Shown: positions 7,900 through 16,150 of the stretch, in pieces
Layout of the letters: each line of letters begins with the position of its first letter
How positions within the stretch are numbered: position 1 is the first letter of the stretch
NCBI GenBank assembly: GCA_038046785.1
Contig: JBBSVM010000004.1
Location: 288,012 to 352,011, forward strand
Source: JAHFTW01 sp038046785
Lineage (GTDB): Archaea; Thermoplasmatota; E2; JACPAO01; JAHFTW01
Direction: 5' to 3'
Length of the DNA: 64,000 nt
Program-made: the position numbers and the translations under genes
Notes under the pieces: generated by a model
The model's input: the letters and a program-made list of their open reading frames with translations, nothing else
Database searches by the model: none
Told to the model about the DNA's origin: nothing

Positions 7900-8319
7900 T
7901 CAGAGAAGACGAGCAATCTCAATCTTGATGCAGCGGTCCACGACGACGTCGAGACCTGCCGCGAGTGCCTTCTGGATGGCGGGTTCATTCACGACGCCGA
8001 GCTGGAACCAGATGGATTTTGCCTTCACCGCGATGGCCTGCTCGACGATGGGCATCACTTGGTCCGAGGCGCGAAACACGTCCACCATGTCGACCGGGCC
8101 GAGATTGGCCGCAGCCGGCAGGTCGGGGACCGACGCGACGCCAAGGACGACGGGCGCGACCGGGTTCACGGGCAGAACGTTGTAGCCGTGCTTCTGCAGA
8201 TAGGCGAAGACGCGGTTGGAGTCGCGGGCGGGGTTGTCGGAGGCCCCCACCATGGCGATGCGCGGTTTGCGAGCCAGGAGTGCGCGCAGGGCGTTGTCGT
8301 CGCGGGTGATGTCGGGCAT
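7900..8319 (-). CDS. CoA-binding domain protein (YccU/COG1832 family)
   Basis: A 139-residue single Rossmann domain of the CoA_binding_2 type. The nucleotide-binding loop AMVGASDNPARDSNR is at residues 22-36, followed by GYNVLPVNP (45-53) and the conserved VDMVDVFR (77-84). KSIWFQLGVVNE (101-112) and the C-terminal DRCIKIE complete the family pattern. It probably binds CoA or a related nucleotide in the cytoplasm; its physiological role is unknown. The ATG at 8319 starts the domain exactly. A 9-bp hairpin at 8323-8345 sits directly in front of the start, and element A lies beyond the stop. Confidence 0.85.
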   Translation of the reverse strand: MPDITRDDNALRALLARKPRIAMVGASDNPARDSNRVFAYLQKHGYNVLPVNPVAPVVLGVASVPDLPAAANLGPVDMVDVFRASDQVMPIVEQAIAVKAKSIWFQLGVVNEPAIQKALAAGLDVVVDRCIKIEIARLL

Positions 8320-8322
8320 GCT

Positions 8323-8345
8323 TGCTCCGAGCCAACCTCGGAGCA
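8323..8345. promoter_or_regulatory. 9-bp hairpin at the start of the CoA-binding gene
   Basis: TGCTCCGAG and CTCGGAGCA form a perfect 9-bp stem with the loop CCAAC, 4 nt upstream of the ATG at 8319. In RNA it would sit just before the start codon; as DNA it could be an operator in the gap between divergent genes. Function is inferred from position only. Confidence 0.45.
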
Positions 8346-8433
8346 TGAATCCTCGGGTCGCCAGTCGCCTCGGGCTCCGCCTCGAAATGGGGGTGACCGC
8401 AACCGTCTTTCGGACCCGCACCCTCGCATCTGC

Positions 8434-9210
8434 GTGGACCTCACTGAGCAGCTCGTAAACGTGGGCGCCTGCTCCATCCATCTCGTCGGCACCATCCCGG
8501 GATTCACTCCCGACGGCGCCCGCGTCACGGCGACCCTCGCGACGTCGCAGCCTTCCCTCATCGCACTCGGTATCCCTGCCGACGACCTGCCCGGCCTCGC
8601 CATTCTGGCCGCTGGCGAGTCGCCGGAATCGTTGATCGACGCTTCAGAAAAGCGGCTGCCGCGCGGCGTCGGCCCGCAAGGGGGCGAGCTGCCCGCCTCG
8701 TCGCCGTTGCACCCCACCGTCCGGGAGGCGCTTCCAGATGACGGCGACGCGGGGCGGTTTGCCGGCCTCGACCTCGCGACCGCCCACCTGCTGCACCTGC
8801 TTACTCGCTTCGGCCCGACCGGCCCGGTTCCCTCAGACCTGGTCGCAGCCCAGCGCGCCGCCACCGCATCCAGCATTCCCATGGTCGCCATCGACCTGGA
8901 CGATGCCGCGCACACCGAACGGGTGACCAAGGAGCTCGGGATGCTGGGCCTGCTCGGGCGCAGCCGCGCCGACCGCGCGGTGCTGAAACAGACCTTCCCC
9001 GACGCGGCCACGGCGCACGACCTTGCCATTCGCTTCGACGCTGTGCGCTGCCGAGCGAAGGGATTGCGCCGCGTCGAGGAGGCGCGCGAAGCGGAGATGG
9101 CGGCCCGGCTCACCGAACTCGCCGCCCGCAACGCCTCCATCCTCGCCGTCGTCCCGGTGGTGCGGCTCGCGGGCATCGTGCGTCGCCTTGGCGCCGGCGC
9201 CCAACCTTGA
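8434..9210 (+). CDS. Possible TraB/PrgY-like protein (258 aa)
   Basis: A soluble 258-residue protein without membrane segments. The start IHLVGTIPGFTPDGARV, followed by a segment ending PSLIALGIPADD, resembles the TraB/PrgY pattern (HLVGTxH, then a buried PDxVxxEL strand), and MVAIDLDDAAHTERV resembles its later VxEiDxxR segment. The histidine of the usual GTxH is absent, so any catalytic role is doubtful, and the similarity is weak. The GTG at 8434 is the first start that keeps the domain intact. It is followed by rfcS after 26 nt and may be co-transcribed with it. Confidence 0.45.
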   Translation: MDLTEQLVNVGACSIHLVGTIPGFTPDGARVTATLATSQPSLIALGIPADDLPGLAILAAGESPESLIDASEKRLPRGVGPQGGELPASSPLHPTVREALPDDGDAGRFAGLDLATAHLLHLLTRFGPTGPVPSDLVAAQRAATASSIPMVAIDLDDAAHTERVTKELGMLGLLGRSRADRAVLKQTFPDAATAHDLAIRFDAVRCRAKGLRRVEEAREAEMAARLTELAARNASILAVVPVVRLAGIVRRLGAGAQP

Positions 9211-9214
9211 TAGG
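9207..9214 (+). promoter_or_regulatory. TATA-like box for rfcS
   Basis: TTGATAGG centred 26 nt upstream of the ATG at 9237; it overlaps the stop codon of the upstream gene. Confidence 0.4.
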
Positions 9215-9236
9215 GACGACCCGCCTCGGTGGAGCG

Positions 9237-10199
9237 ATGAAGGACGTCTGGGTTGAGAAGTACCGTCCGAAGACCCTCTCTGAAGTGGTCGGGCAGGAGG
9301 AGACCGTCGAGCGGCTCAAGGCGTACGTCAAGGCGCAAAACATTCCGCACCTGATGTTCTCCGGATCCCCCGGAACCGGCAAGACCACGAGCGCCATCGC
9401 ACTCGCCAAGGATCTCTTCGGCGACGATTGGCGCGGCAACTTCCAGGAGCTCAACGCCTCCGACGAGCGCGGCATCGGCGTGGTGCGCGGGAAGATCAAG
9501 GAGTTCGCCCGCGTCGGCACCACCGCCGCCGAGGGGTTCAAAATCATCTTCCTCGACGAAGCCGACGCCCTGACGCACGACGCCCAGGCGGCACTTCGCC
9601 GCACGATGGAGAAGTACACGCACACGACGCGCTTCATCCTGAGCTGCAACTACTCCAGCAAAATCATCGACCCCATCCAGTCGCGCTGCGCCGTCTTCCG
9701 CTTCAAGCCGCTCACCACCGAGCAGGTCAAGAAATACGTCCGCCGCATCGCCACCGAGGAGAAGGTCGAGATCACGCCCGACGGCGTCGATGCGCTCGTT
9801 TTCGTCGCGAAAGGCGACCTGCGCAAGACCGTCAACACGCTCCAGGTCGCAGCAGCACTTGGCGGAAAAGTGGACGCCGATGCCATCTACAAGACCACCA
9901 GCACTGCGAAACCGGAGGAGGTCAAGCGGCTCCTGGAAACCGCGCTGAAGGGCGACTTCATGGCGGCGCGCAACATCCTCGACGAGCTGCTCATCGAGTA
10001 TGGTCTCTCGGGCGAAGATGTCATCAAACAGATTCACCGCAGTCTGTTCGACCTCACCATCTCCGACCAACTGAAGGTGGCGCTGGTGGACAAGACGGGC
10101 GAAATCGAGTTCCGTCTCGTCGAGGGCGCCAACGAGCGGATTCAGATTGAGGCCCTCCTGGCCCACGTCGTCCTTGCAGGTCAAAGCCTCAAGACTTAG
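9237..10199 (+). CDS. rfcS: Replication factor C small subunit
   Basis: A 320-residue AAA+ clamp-loader subunit that, with the large subunit, loads PCNA at primer-template junctions. The start VEKYRPKTL is the canonical RFC box. Walker A GSPGTGKTT is at residues 43-51, NASDERGI follows near 76, Walker B FLDEADAL lies near 104-111, and the SRC motif (IQSRCAVFRF) with its arginine finger lies near 147. The length is normal and no intein is present. The last 39 nt of conserved sequence recur at 10268-10306 beyond the stop, so the gene tail has been duplicated or replaced. Confidence 0.97.
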   Translation: MKDVWVEKYRPKTLSEVVGQEETVERLKAYVKAQNIPHLMFSGSPGTGKTTSAIALAKDLFGDDWRGNFQELNASDERGIGVVRGKIKEFARVGTTAAEGFKIIFLDEADALTHDAQAALRRTMEKYTHTTRFILSCNYSSKIIDPIQSRCAVFRFKPLTTEQVKKYVRRIATEEKVEITPDGVDALVFVAKGDLRKTVNTLQVAAALGGKVDADAIYKTTSTAKPEEVKRLLETALKGDFMAARNILDELLIEYGLSGEDVIKQIHRSLFDLTISDQLKVALVDKTGEIEFRLVEGANERIQIEALLAHVVLAGQSLKT

Positions 10200-10221
10200 A
10201 CGAGAGGGCCCGCGACAGGCC

Positions 10222-10240
10222 GGCTGGCCAAAGGCCAGCC
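10222..10240. repeat. 8-bp hairpin between the two rfcS tails
   Basis: GGCTGGCC, AAA, GGCCAGCC: a perfect stem-loop 22 nt after the rfcS stop. No T-run follows, so it is not a classical terminator. It lies inside the segment that separates the gene's real tail from its duplicate. Confidence 0.5.
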
Positions 10241-10267
10241 GTCCGCAATCCACCAGGCGCAGCTGGT

Positions 10268-10325
10268 GATTCAGATTGAGGCCCTCCTGGCCCACGTCGT
10301 CCTTGCCGGCCAGAGCCTGAGGTAG
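10268..10325 (+). pseudogene. Duplicated 3' tail of rfcS
   Basis: The first 39 nt are identical to 10139-10177 in rfcS. After that the copy continues in the same frame to its own TAG at 10323-10325. It encodes IQIEALLAHVVLAGQSL like the real tail, then ends R-stop instead of KT-stop. Every difference within the shared 17 codons is synonymous. The rest of the gene is absent, so this is a relic of recombination with a related rfcS allele rather than a functional gene. Confidence 0.85.
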
Positions 10326-10370
10326 CCAGGACCAACAACCCCTTGAACCGGTCCCGGGCTTGGCCGTGCC

Positions 10371-10721
10371 ATGCGCGCCCTCCTCGCCGCCGCCGTCGTG
10401 ACACTCTTGCTTGCTGGCTGCTCCGGCAGCACCACCAACCCTCCTGGCGACCACCAGGACGTCCGTGTGCAGGACAACAAGTTCAACCCGACCACGCTCA
10501 ACCTGAAGGTCGGCTCCGCCGCCGAGTTCCACAACGAGGGGACTCGCACCCACACCGTGACCATGCACGTCCCCGACGGCGCCTCGTCCAAAGATTCCAG
10601 CCTGAACGCGGGCGGCTCCACCTCCTACACTTTCAGCAAGGCGGGAAGCTACCACGTCTACTGCAAAATCCACAGCGACGCCAATGCAAACGGCATGTCG
10701 ATGACCGTCACGGTCAACTGA
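10371..10721 (+). CDS. Cupredoxin (plastocyanin-like) lipoprotein
   Basis: A 116-residue lipid-anchored blue copper protein. The lipobox LLLAGC places Cys17 at the new N-terminus, and a short Ser/Thr/Pro linker leads to the cupredoxin barrel. Likely type-1 copper ligands are His61 (RTHTVTMH), Cys98 and His101 (HVYCKIH) and Met109 (NGMSM). It should carry electrons at the outer face of the membrane. The upstream gap holds the rfcS relic; the next gene follows after 14 nt in the same direction, so co-transcription is possible. Confidence 0.9.
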   Translation: MRALLAAAVVTLLLAGCSGSTTNPPGDHQDVRVQDNKFNPTTLNLKVGSAAEFHNEGTRTHTVTMHVPDGASSKDSSLNAGGSTSYTFSKAGSYHVYCKIHSDANANGMSMTVTVN

Positions 10722-10735
10722 GCTGACGGTTTCCT

Positions 10736-11527
10736 GTGGCAACCGAGCCGAGCCGCATCGTCTCCTTGGTGCCAAGCCATACTGAGACCTTGCACGACCT
10801 CGGCCTGGCCCGCCGCATGGTTGGCCGCACCCGGTTCTGCATCCATCCCGACCCGTGGGTCACGACACTCCCCATCGTCGGAGGGACAAAGGATGCGAAA
10901 CTGGACAAAATTCTCGCCCTGAAGCCCGACCTCGTCGTGGCGGACAAGGACGAGAACCCGAAAGCCCTCGTCGAGGCGCTCGAGGCGGCCGGCGTCGAGG
11001 TCCTCTGGAGCGACATCGCGACCGTGGACGACGCGGCCGTTTTCGTGGTGCGACTCGCCGAACGCTGTGGCGGCCCTGCTCCAGCGCTCGCTGCGGCGTG
11101 GCAGAGTCGGCTCGCCGCGACGCGCGCCTCGATGCCGCGACGCGCGGCAATTCCAGTCTTCTGTCCCATCTGGTTCGACCCCTGGATGAGTTTCAATTCC
11201 ACCGCATACCCGAGCGCCATGCTCGCGGCAGCGGGGCTGGTCAACTCGTTCGCAGCGCGGGCGGGAACGAAATATTTCGACTTGGAGGAATCGGAGGTGG
11301 CGGCCTCTTCAGCGCGCTGGACTTTGCTGCCGACGGAGCCCTACCCGTTCCACAAGCGACGCGATGCCGTCGCCACGGTAGGATTGGGCCGCTGCGGAGC
11401 GCCGGAGCGGGTGCGCATCATCGACGGCGAGGCGCTCACCTGGTTCGGGGTTCGCACACTCCCCGGCCTGCTCGACTTGGCGAGCGTGGCGTCCGCTCTT
11501 GCCGAGGCGGAAGAAAAAGAGGAATGA
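10736..11527 (+). CDS. BtuF-like substrate-binding protein without a signal peptide
   Basis: A 263-residue protein of the helical-backbone metal-receptor superfamily (BtuF/FepB type). It opens with RIVSLVPSHTETLHDLG and continues with VGGTKDAKLDKILALKPDLVVA and a C-terminal GEALTWFGVRTLPGLLDLA, all typical of cobalamin/Fe-chelate receptors. The GTG at 10736 starts directly in the fold, and neither a signal peptide nor a lipobox is visible. It would therefore be cytoplasmic unless anchored in another way. No ABC permease or ATPase for such a ligand lies nearby, so the ligand and function are open. Confidence 0.7.
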   Translation: MATEPSRIVSLVPSHTETLHDLGLARRMVGRTRFCIHPDPWVTTLPIVGGTKDAKLDKILALKPDLVVADKDENPKALVEALEAAGVEVLWSDIATVDDAAVFVVRLAERCGGPAPALAAAWQSRLAATRASMPRRAAIPVFCPIWFDPWMSFNSTAYPSAMLAAAGLVNSFAARAGTKYFDLEESEVAASSARWTLLPTEPYPFHKRRDAVATVGLGRCGAPERVRIIDGEALTWFGVRTLPGLLDLASVASALAEAEEKEE

Positions 11528-11548
11528 GAGGGAGAGGCGAAGCGCGCC

Positions 11549-13570
11549 TTAGGCGGTGCGGCGGCGCAGCAGGGCGCCGATGACGAGGACGCCGAGCAGC
11601 ATCAGCAACTGCAGGCTCGGGGCGTCGCGAGCCGCATCGTCGAGGGTGCGTTCACGGGCGGCGGCGTTGTAGGGGCCGAGGCCGCCACCGAGGTCCTCGT
11701 AGGCTTGGCCCGATCCGCCCTCGCGGACGCTGGCGCCGGAGTTGCTGGTGGCGGACGCCATCTGGGACGGGGCGCCCATCGCGACTTCCGACTTGCCGTC
11801 GCTCGCGGTGGCGTAGACGCAACCGTAGCAGCCGCCGTGGCCGCCGTAGGACTCCTGTCCGGGCTCCATCTTGACGTCGAAGGGCTGGTCGCCTTCCACG
11901 ATGAGCAGGTTGCCCTGCCAGCTGAGGTGGCCCTCAGCGTAGGCCGAGACGCTGTGGTAGCCGTGCCGGAGGCGCAGCTTGTAGGAGCCATCGGCGTCGG
12001 TCTGGGCGTAGCCATAGGCGTAGCTCTCTTCGTTGCTGAAGGAGATCTGCGCGTTCGGAATCGCCTTGCCGGTCTTGGCATCGACGAGGTAGCCGCTCAC
12101 GACGGCGTCGGGGGCAGGGCGGGACACCAGCTCGACCAGGACGTTCGTGGTCTGGTTGGCGGGCAGCGTGAGGCTGCGGCTCCAGGAGAGATACTCCGGC
12201 CCGCAGGTGCGGCTGAAGCTGCCGTCCGCGTCGCGCGACTCGGAGCAGGAGCGGTAGGAGTCGGCGTAGACTTGGAGAATGGTGTAGCCCGGAGTCACCA
12301 TGCCCTCGAACGTTCCGTCGGAGCGCAGGGTGATGGTGCAGCCGGGGTCGCGGTACGGGTAGGGGCTGGGCGAGATGCTCATGCCGTCGCTGGAGGCGAT
12401 GGCGGGCTCAACCTGCCCTTGCTCCGGGCTTCCCTCTTCCCGGCTGCATTCGTAGAGGCCGAAGCGGGGCGAGCGCAAGTTGACGCCGATGAAGGGGACG
12501 GTCTTTCCCGTCTCTGCGTCGACGACGCGCCCGGCGATGCGGGCGGTCTTCTCAGGGTATTTCTGCAGCTCAATGTCGAGAGTCTTGGTCTCGCCTTGCC
12601 CAACCGAGGGATAGGCGTTGAAGGGAGCAAACCCATCTTGGTAGACCGAAAGACTGACGCTGGAGCCGCCGTAGACGCGCACCTCGTAACGGCCGTTGGT
12701 GTCACTCACGGTGTAGTTGGAGCCGCCGCCGTAGTAGTACGAGGACTTGGCGGGCGCAGAGCTGCTGGTCGTCGTGCTGGCGCCGTTTCCACCGTCTCCT
12801 TCGACCGGCATCGGCTGGTCGTAGTTCGGGTAGCTGTACACTTCGATGCGGACGCCGGAGAGGGGCCGACCGGCTTGGTCGCGCAAGGTGCCGACGATGC
12901 GGGCGTCCTGCGGTGGCACCGGGGCGAGTTTGAACTCGAGCGAACCCGTTCCATCGACGAAGCGCTCCTCGTAGAGTTCCTGGAATCCGCGCGCTTGGCT
13001 CACGGAGATGGAGCGGAAGCCCGCAGTGATTGTGATCTTGAACGTGCCATCGGACGCCGTTTCGGCCTGGGCGCTTCCTTGCGGCGAGCAGCAGGCTTCG
13101 ACCCGAGCTCCTGCGATGGCTTTGCCCGTATCCGACAAAATCTTGCCACTCACCGTGACCAGGTTTCCGGCCAGCGGCAGTTCGACGTAGCCCGAGCCGC
13201 TCACGGTGACCGACGTCTCTTTCTGTTCGAACCCGGCACGGCTGGCGGTCACCTTGTAGTCGCCGTCGGGGATGCTGGCGATGGTGAAGACGCCATTCTC
13301 GTCCGCCGTCACCGTCTTGTCCACGGCGCCCACACCGGTTCCGCCCAGGCCCGGTTTCGTGGCGCGCACCGTGGCGTTCGGAAGGCCGCGACCGTTCTGG
13401 CACGCCTGTTCGGCGGGGGGCGCCTGGATGTAGTAGATGTTCTCAATGGAACAGACGAAGCCAGACAGGCTGGATGTGGGCGCTTGAGCCTCCGAAGCGG
13501 GAGCCACCAGGATGATGGAGCCGAGCAGGAAGACGGCGGTCAGAAGCAGAGGCAGAGTGTTGCCGCGCAT
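11549..13570 (-). CDS. Secreted multi-domain surface protein with C-terminal membrane anchor
   Basis: A 673-residue exported protein. Residues 1-28 form a signal peptide ending ASEAQA. The body is a string of carboxypeptidase-regulatory-like beta domains, seen as repeated blocks such as GKILSDTGKAIAGARV, GTLRDQAGRPLSGVRI, GRVVDAETGKTVPF and GYLVDAKTGKAIPNAQ, with Ser/Gly/Tyr-rich linkers. After a low-complexity stretch it ends in a hydrophobic helix and RRRTA (about 648-673), a tripartite sorting-like tail also seen in the protein at 62322. It is likely adhesive or structural. A strong TATA box lies about 29 nt upstream of the ATG. Confidence 0.85.
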   Translation of the reverse strand: MRGNTLPLLLTAVFLLGSIILVAPASEAQAPTSSLSGFVCSIENIYYIQAPPAEQACQNGRGLPNATVRATKPGLGGTGVGAVDKTVTADENGVFTIASIPDGDYKVTASRAGFEQKETSVTVSGSGYVELPLAGNLVTVSGKILSDTGKAIAGARVEACCSPQGSAQAETASDGTFKITITAGFRSISVSQARGFQELYEERFVDGTGSLEFKLAPVPPQDARIVGTLRDQAGRPLSGVRIEVYSYPNYDQPMPVEGDGGNGASTTTSSSAPAKSSYYYGGGSNYTVSDTNGRYEVRVYGGSSVSLSVYQDGFAPFNAYPSVGQGETKTLDIELQKYPEKTARIAGRVVDAETGKTVPFIGVNLRSPRFGLYECSREEGSPEQGQVEPAIASSDGMSISPSPYPYRDPGCTITLRSDGTFEGMVTPGYTILQVYADSYRSCSESRDADGSFSRTCGPEYLSWSRSLTLPANQTTNVLVELVSRPAPDAVVSGYLVDAKTGKAIPNAQISFSNEESYAYGYAQTDADGSYKLRLRHGYHSVSAYAEGHLSWQGNLLIVEGDQPFDVKMEPGQESYGGHGGCYGCVYATASDGKSEVAMGAPSQMASATSNSGASVREGGSGQAYEDLGGGLGPYNAAARERTLDDAARDAPSLQLLMLLGVLVIGALLRRRTA

Positions 13571-13595
13571 GATGACCCCATGTTGGCCTCCAGCC

Positions 13596-13603
13596 TATAT
13601 AAT
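13596..13603 (-). promoter_or_regulatory. Strong TATA box for the 673-aa surface protein gene
   Basis: TATATAAT, one of the best TATA matches in the window, centred 29 nt upstream of the ATG at 13570. It predicts an almost leaderless transcript. The rnhB gene on the other strand seems to use its own box at 13649. Confidence 0.65.
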
Positions 13604-13648
13604 CCGGGTGAATGTTGGGTTTGGCCCCAACGATGGCCCGCCTCCTGG

Positions 13649-13654
13649 TTTATC
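13649..13654 (+). promoter_or_regulatory. TATA-like box for rnhB
   Basis: TTTATC centred 26 nt upstream of the GTG at 13678. It supports that GTG as the start rather than the in-frame ATGs at 13612 and 13633. Confidence 0.45.
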
Positions 13655-13677
13655 CCCGTACGCTCGGTGGGCTGCCT

Positions 13678-14349
13678 GTGATTCTGGTCGGCCTCGACGA
13701 AGCGGGGCGCGGTCCAGTCCTTGGCCCCCTCGTCGTCGCCGGAGTCGCCGTGGAGGACGCTGAACTTCCGGCCCGCCTGGGCTGCACCGATTCCAAGAAA
13801 TTGAGTCCGGACCGGCGCCGTGCCATCGAACGCGCCCTGCGCGCGGCACCCGGGGTCCGCATCGCCACCCGCACCATTGCCGCAGAGGATTTGGACCGCC
13901 GCCGCGCGGCCGGGGAATCGCTCACCGCCATCGAGGTGAAGGCGTTCCAGGAAATCGGCACCGAACTTGGTGCCACCACCCTCATCGTGGATGCCGCTCA
14001 CCCCAACGCCGCAACGTTTGCCGCCCTCCTGCGCCCCGGACTCCCCGCCGGGACCCGCATCAAGTCGGAGCACAAAGCGGACCTCAACCACCCCATCGTC
14101 GGGGCAGCCAGCATCGTGGCCAAAGTGGCGCGCGACGAAGCGGTGGCGCAACTGGCACGCCGCCTGGAGCGCATCCTGGACCTGCCGCTCGGTTCCGGCT
14201 ATCCAAGCGATGCGACGACGCGTCGCTTCCTCACCGCCTGGTGGCGCACCCACCACGCCTGGCCGGAAGGGACCCGGACCAGCTGGGCGACGCTGCGTGA
14301 CCTTGCAGCCCCACAGGTGCCGCTCGACGCCTTCGACGCAACGCTTTAA
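13678..14349 (+). CDS. rnhB: Ribonuclease HII
   Basis: A 223-residue archaeal RNase HII that cleaves RNA in RNA-DNA hybrids and at single ribonucleotides. The catalytic DEAGRGPV begins at Asp7-Glu8. CTDSKKLSPDRR carries the third acid, and IVGAASIVAKVARDEAV is the conserved helix before the last acidic residue. GSGYPSDATTRRFL near the C-terminus is typical of the archaeal form. The GTG at 13678 gives the family's usual length; earlier ATGs would add 15-22 residues before the first strand. The next gene begins 24 nt downstream. Confidence 0.95.
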   Translation: MILVGLDEAGRGPVLGPLVVAGVAVEDAELPARLGCTDSKKLSPDRRRAIERALRAAPGVRIATRTIAAEDLDRRRAAGESLTAIEVKAFQEIGTELGATTLIVDAAHPNAATFAALLRPGLPAGTRIKSEHKADLNHPIVGAASIVAKVARDEAVAQLARRLERILDLPLGSGYPSDATTRRFLTAWWRTHHAWPEGTRTSWATLRDLAAPQVPLDAFDATL

Positions 14350-14373
14350 CCGAACCGCCCGAGTCGAGGCGGC

Positions 14374-16149
14374 ATGAAGAGTTGGCTTGCCGTCGCTGTC
14401 CTTGTCGCCTTGGCCGTCGCCGGGTGCGCGAACCGCGCCGAAACCGACAGCTCCGAGGCGCCGACCACGGCGGCCCCGTTCGAGACGTTTGAGTTCGACG
14501 CCGCCGACCCCGCTGGCCTCCCCGCTCCGGTTCTCCTCTGCTTTGAGGGCGCTTTCGCCACCGATGTCGCCGCGGCACTTGCGGGCGGCCCGGGCGCCAC
14601 GAGCCGCTGCAACCTCGAGATGACGCCCGACTCCGAGCGCCAAGGCAACGAGGTCACCATCGCAGTGAACCCGACCAACCCGCGCAACATCGTCGGCGGC
14701 GCCAAGGACTACTTCCCCACCGACGCGGGCGAGTGCGTCTGGGACGGCGTCTACGTCACGCACGACGGCGGCCGCACCTACTACGAGGACCGCAGCTTCG
14801 ACGGCTCGCCGTGGCGCCTGCTGAAGGACCCAAACACCTACCAGCCCAACTACGCGAGCCAGTTCTGGTGCACGACCGACCCGGTCGCCTACTTCGACGT
14901 CAACGGCAACTTGTACTACGTCCTCATGGCGTACCAGGCGGACCGCGTCACCGGCAGCAAGACAGGCGAGGATGTCGGCAAGGACTGCCCGGCCGCCCCG
15001 CTCGAGCCGGCCTGCGAGGCCTGGCCCGGTGCCCTCAACGACTGGGCGTTCAACCGCGCCGTGCAAATCGTCGCCATCAGCGACAACGGCGGCGACTCGT
15101 TCCACACCTTCACGCCCGTCCTGGAAGGGAGCTTCCCCGTCGACTTCCACGACAAGGCGTGGCTCGCGGCCAGCGCCGACGGCACCATCCACATCATGTG
15201 GCTCGCATCGCTCCTGCCCGGCAACATGTACTGCCGCAGCACCGACGGCGGCGCCACGTTCCTGTGCGACGAGATTCTTGGCACCATCGTCCCAATTCCG
15301 GGTGTCACGCCGTCGTCGGGCCAGGGCTCCTTCCTCGAGGTCGGCACCGGCCCCGACGTCTACGCCACCTGGGACTCCGGCGGCGTCATGTTCCGCCACA
15401 GCAGCGACACCGGCGCCACCTGGGGCCCCGGCCGCATCATCCAAGGCATCAACGACGGCACCATGCCCGGCCTGGAGTCGCGCGACCGGCGCGGCGGCTT
15501 CCCCGCCCTCGGCAGCGACCGCAACCCAGACTCCCCCTTCGCCGATTCGCTCTACGTGACCTGGCAGGACGGCTGCCAGGCCGACACCTGGAGCGAAGGC
15601 TGCTCTTCCAACGGCTCCGCGCAGTGGGCCATCGCATCGCACGACAAGGGCGAGACCTGGAGCACGCCGGTGCGCCTGAGTTTCGCCAGCGACAACGAAT
15701 GGAACATCTTCCCCACCGTCTCTGTCAGCCCCGGCGGCGTCGTGGACGCCAGTTGGATGAGCACGCACGGCACCCGCAGCCTGCCCTGCTCGGCCGAGGC
15801 GACGCCTGACTGCGCCGACAATTACGGCACCGAATATCCGACGCTGACGCAGCATTACGCCTACAGCCTCGACGGCGGCGCCACTTGGAGCGAGCCGTTC
15901 GTGGTGCGCGACGCCATCGACGGCGGCTGGGACCCAAGCCTCTGCCACCACCAGAACGGCATGGTATTCATCGGCGACTACAACGACATCGACTCCAGCT
16001 GGCAGGCGGCCCACCCGGTCTGGCCCGACACCCGCCTTGGCACCTGCGACGTCTTCACGGCCAGCATCCAGCGCCCGCTCTTCGCCGACGGCTGGAGCAC
16101 CGAGGGACGCGAGGCGGGACTCGCCTTCGTGCGCGACCACCCGCTTTGA
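14374..16149 (+). CDS. Lipoprotein with sialidase-type beta-propeller (Asp-box repeats)
   Basis: A 591-residue predicted lipoprotein. The signal ends in the lipobox AVAGC (Cys17). At least six Asp-box motifs (S/TxDxGxTW type) are spaced through the body: THDGGRTYYE, SDNGGDSF, STDGGATF, SSDTGATW, SHDKGETW and SLDGGATW. They define a sialidase/BNR-type propeller exposed outside the cell. The Arg triad of true sialidases cannot be assigned with confidence, so glycan hydrolysis is not claimed. The next gene starts one base after the stop and encodes another propeller with a membrane segment, which suggests a two-protein surface system. Confidence 0.8.
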   Translation: MKSWLAVAVLVALAVAGCANRAETDSSEAPTTAAPFETFEFDAADPAGLPAPVLLCFEGAFATDVAAALAGGPGATSRCNLEMTPDSERQGNEVTIAVNPTNPRNIVGGAKDYFPTDAGECVWDGVYVTHDGGRTYYEDRSFDGSPWRLLKDPNTYQPNYASQFWCTTDPVAYFDVNGNLYYVLMAYQADRVTGSKTGEDVGKDCPAAPLEPACEAWPGALNDWAFNRAVQIVAISDNGGDSFHTFTPVLEGSFPVDFHDKAWLAASADGTIHIMWLASLLPGNMYCRSTDGGATFLCDEILGTIVPIPGVTPSSGQGSFLEVGTGPDVYATWDSGGVMFRHSSDTGATWGPGRIIQGINDGTMPGLESRDRRGGFPALGSDRNPDSPFADSLYVTWQDGCQADTWSEGCSSNGSAQWAIASHDKGETWSTPVRLSFASDNEWNIFPTVSVSPGGVVDASWMSTHGTRSLPCSAEATPDCADNYGTEYPTLTQHYAYSLDGGATWSEPFVVRDAIDGGWDPSLCHHQNGMVFIGDYNDIDSSWQAAHPVWPDTRLGTCDVFTASIQRPLFADGWSTEGREAGLAFVRDHPL

Positions 16150-16150
16150 G

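Noticed and set aside
8434..9210. A confident TraB hydrolase call
   Set aside because: The conserved histidine of GTxH is missing and only short stretches match, so the call was kept at low confidence.
10200..10370. An intein or insertion-sequence scar at the end of rfcS
   Set aside because: No intein motifs, terminal inverted repeats or transposase fragment are visible; a duplicated tail from recombination explains the data better.
8166..10775. An 869-codon minus-strand frame opposite rfcS and neighbours
   Set aside because: It is the antisense of rfcS and other supported genes and shows no recognisable protein features.
11705..13681. A 658-codon plus-strand frame opposite the 673-aa surface protein
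   Set aside because: The minus-strand protein has a signal peptide, repeated domains, an anchor and a strong promoter; the plus-strand frame has none.
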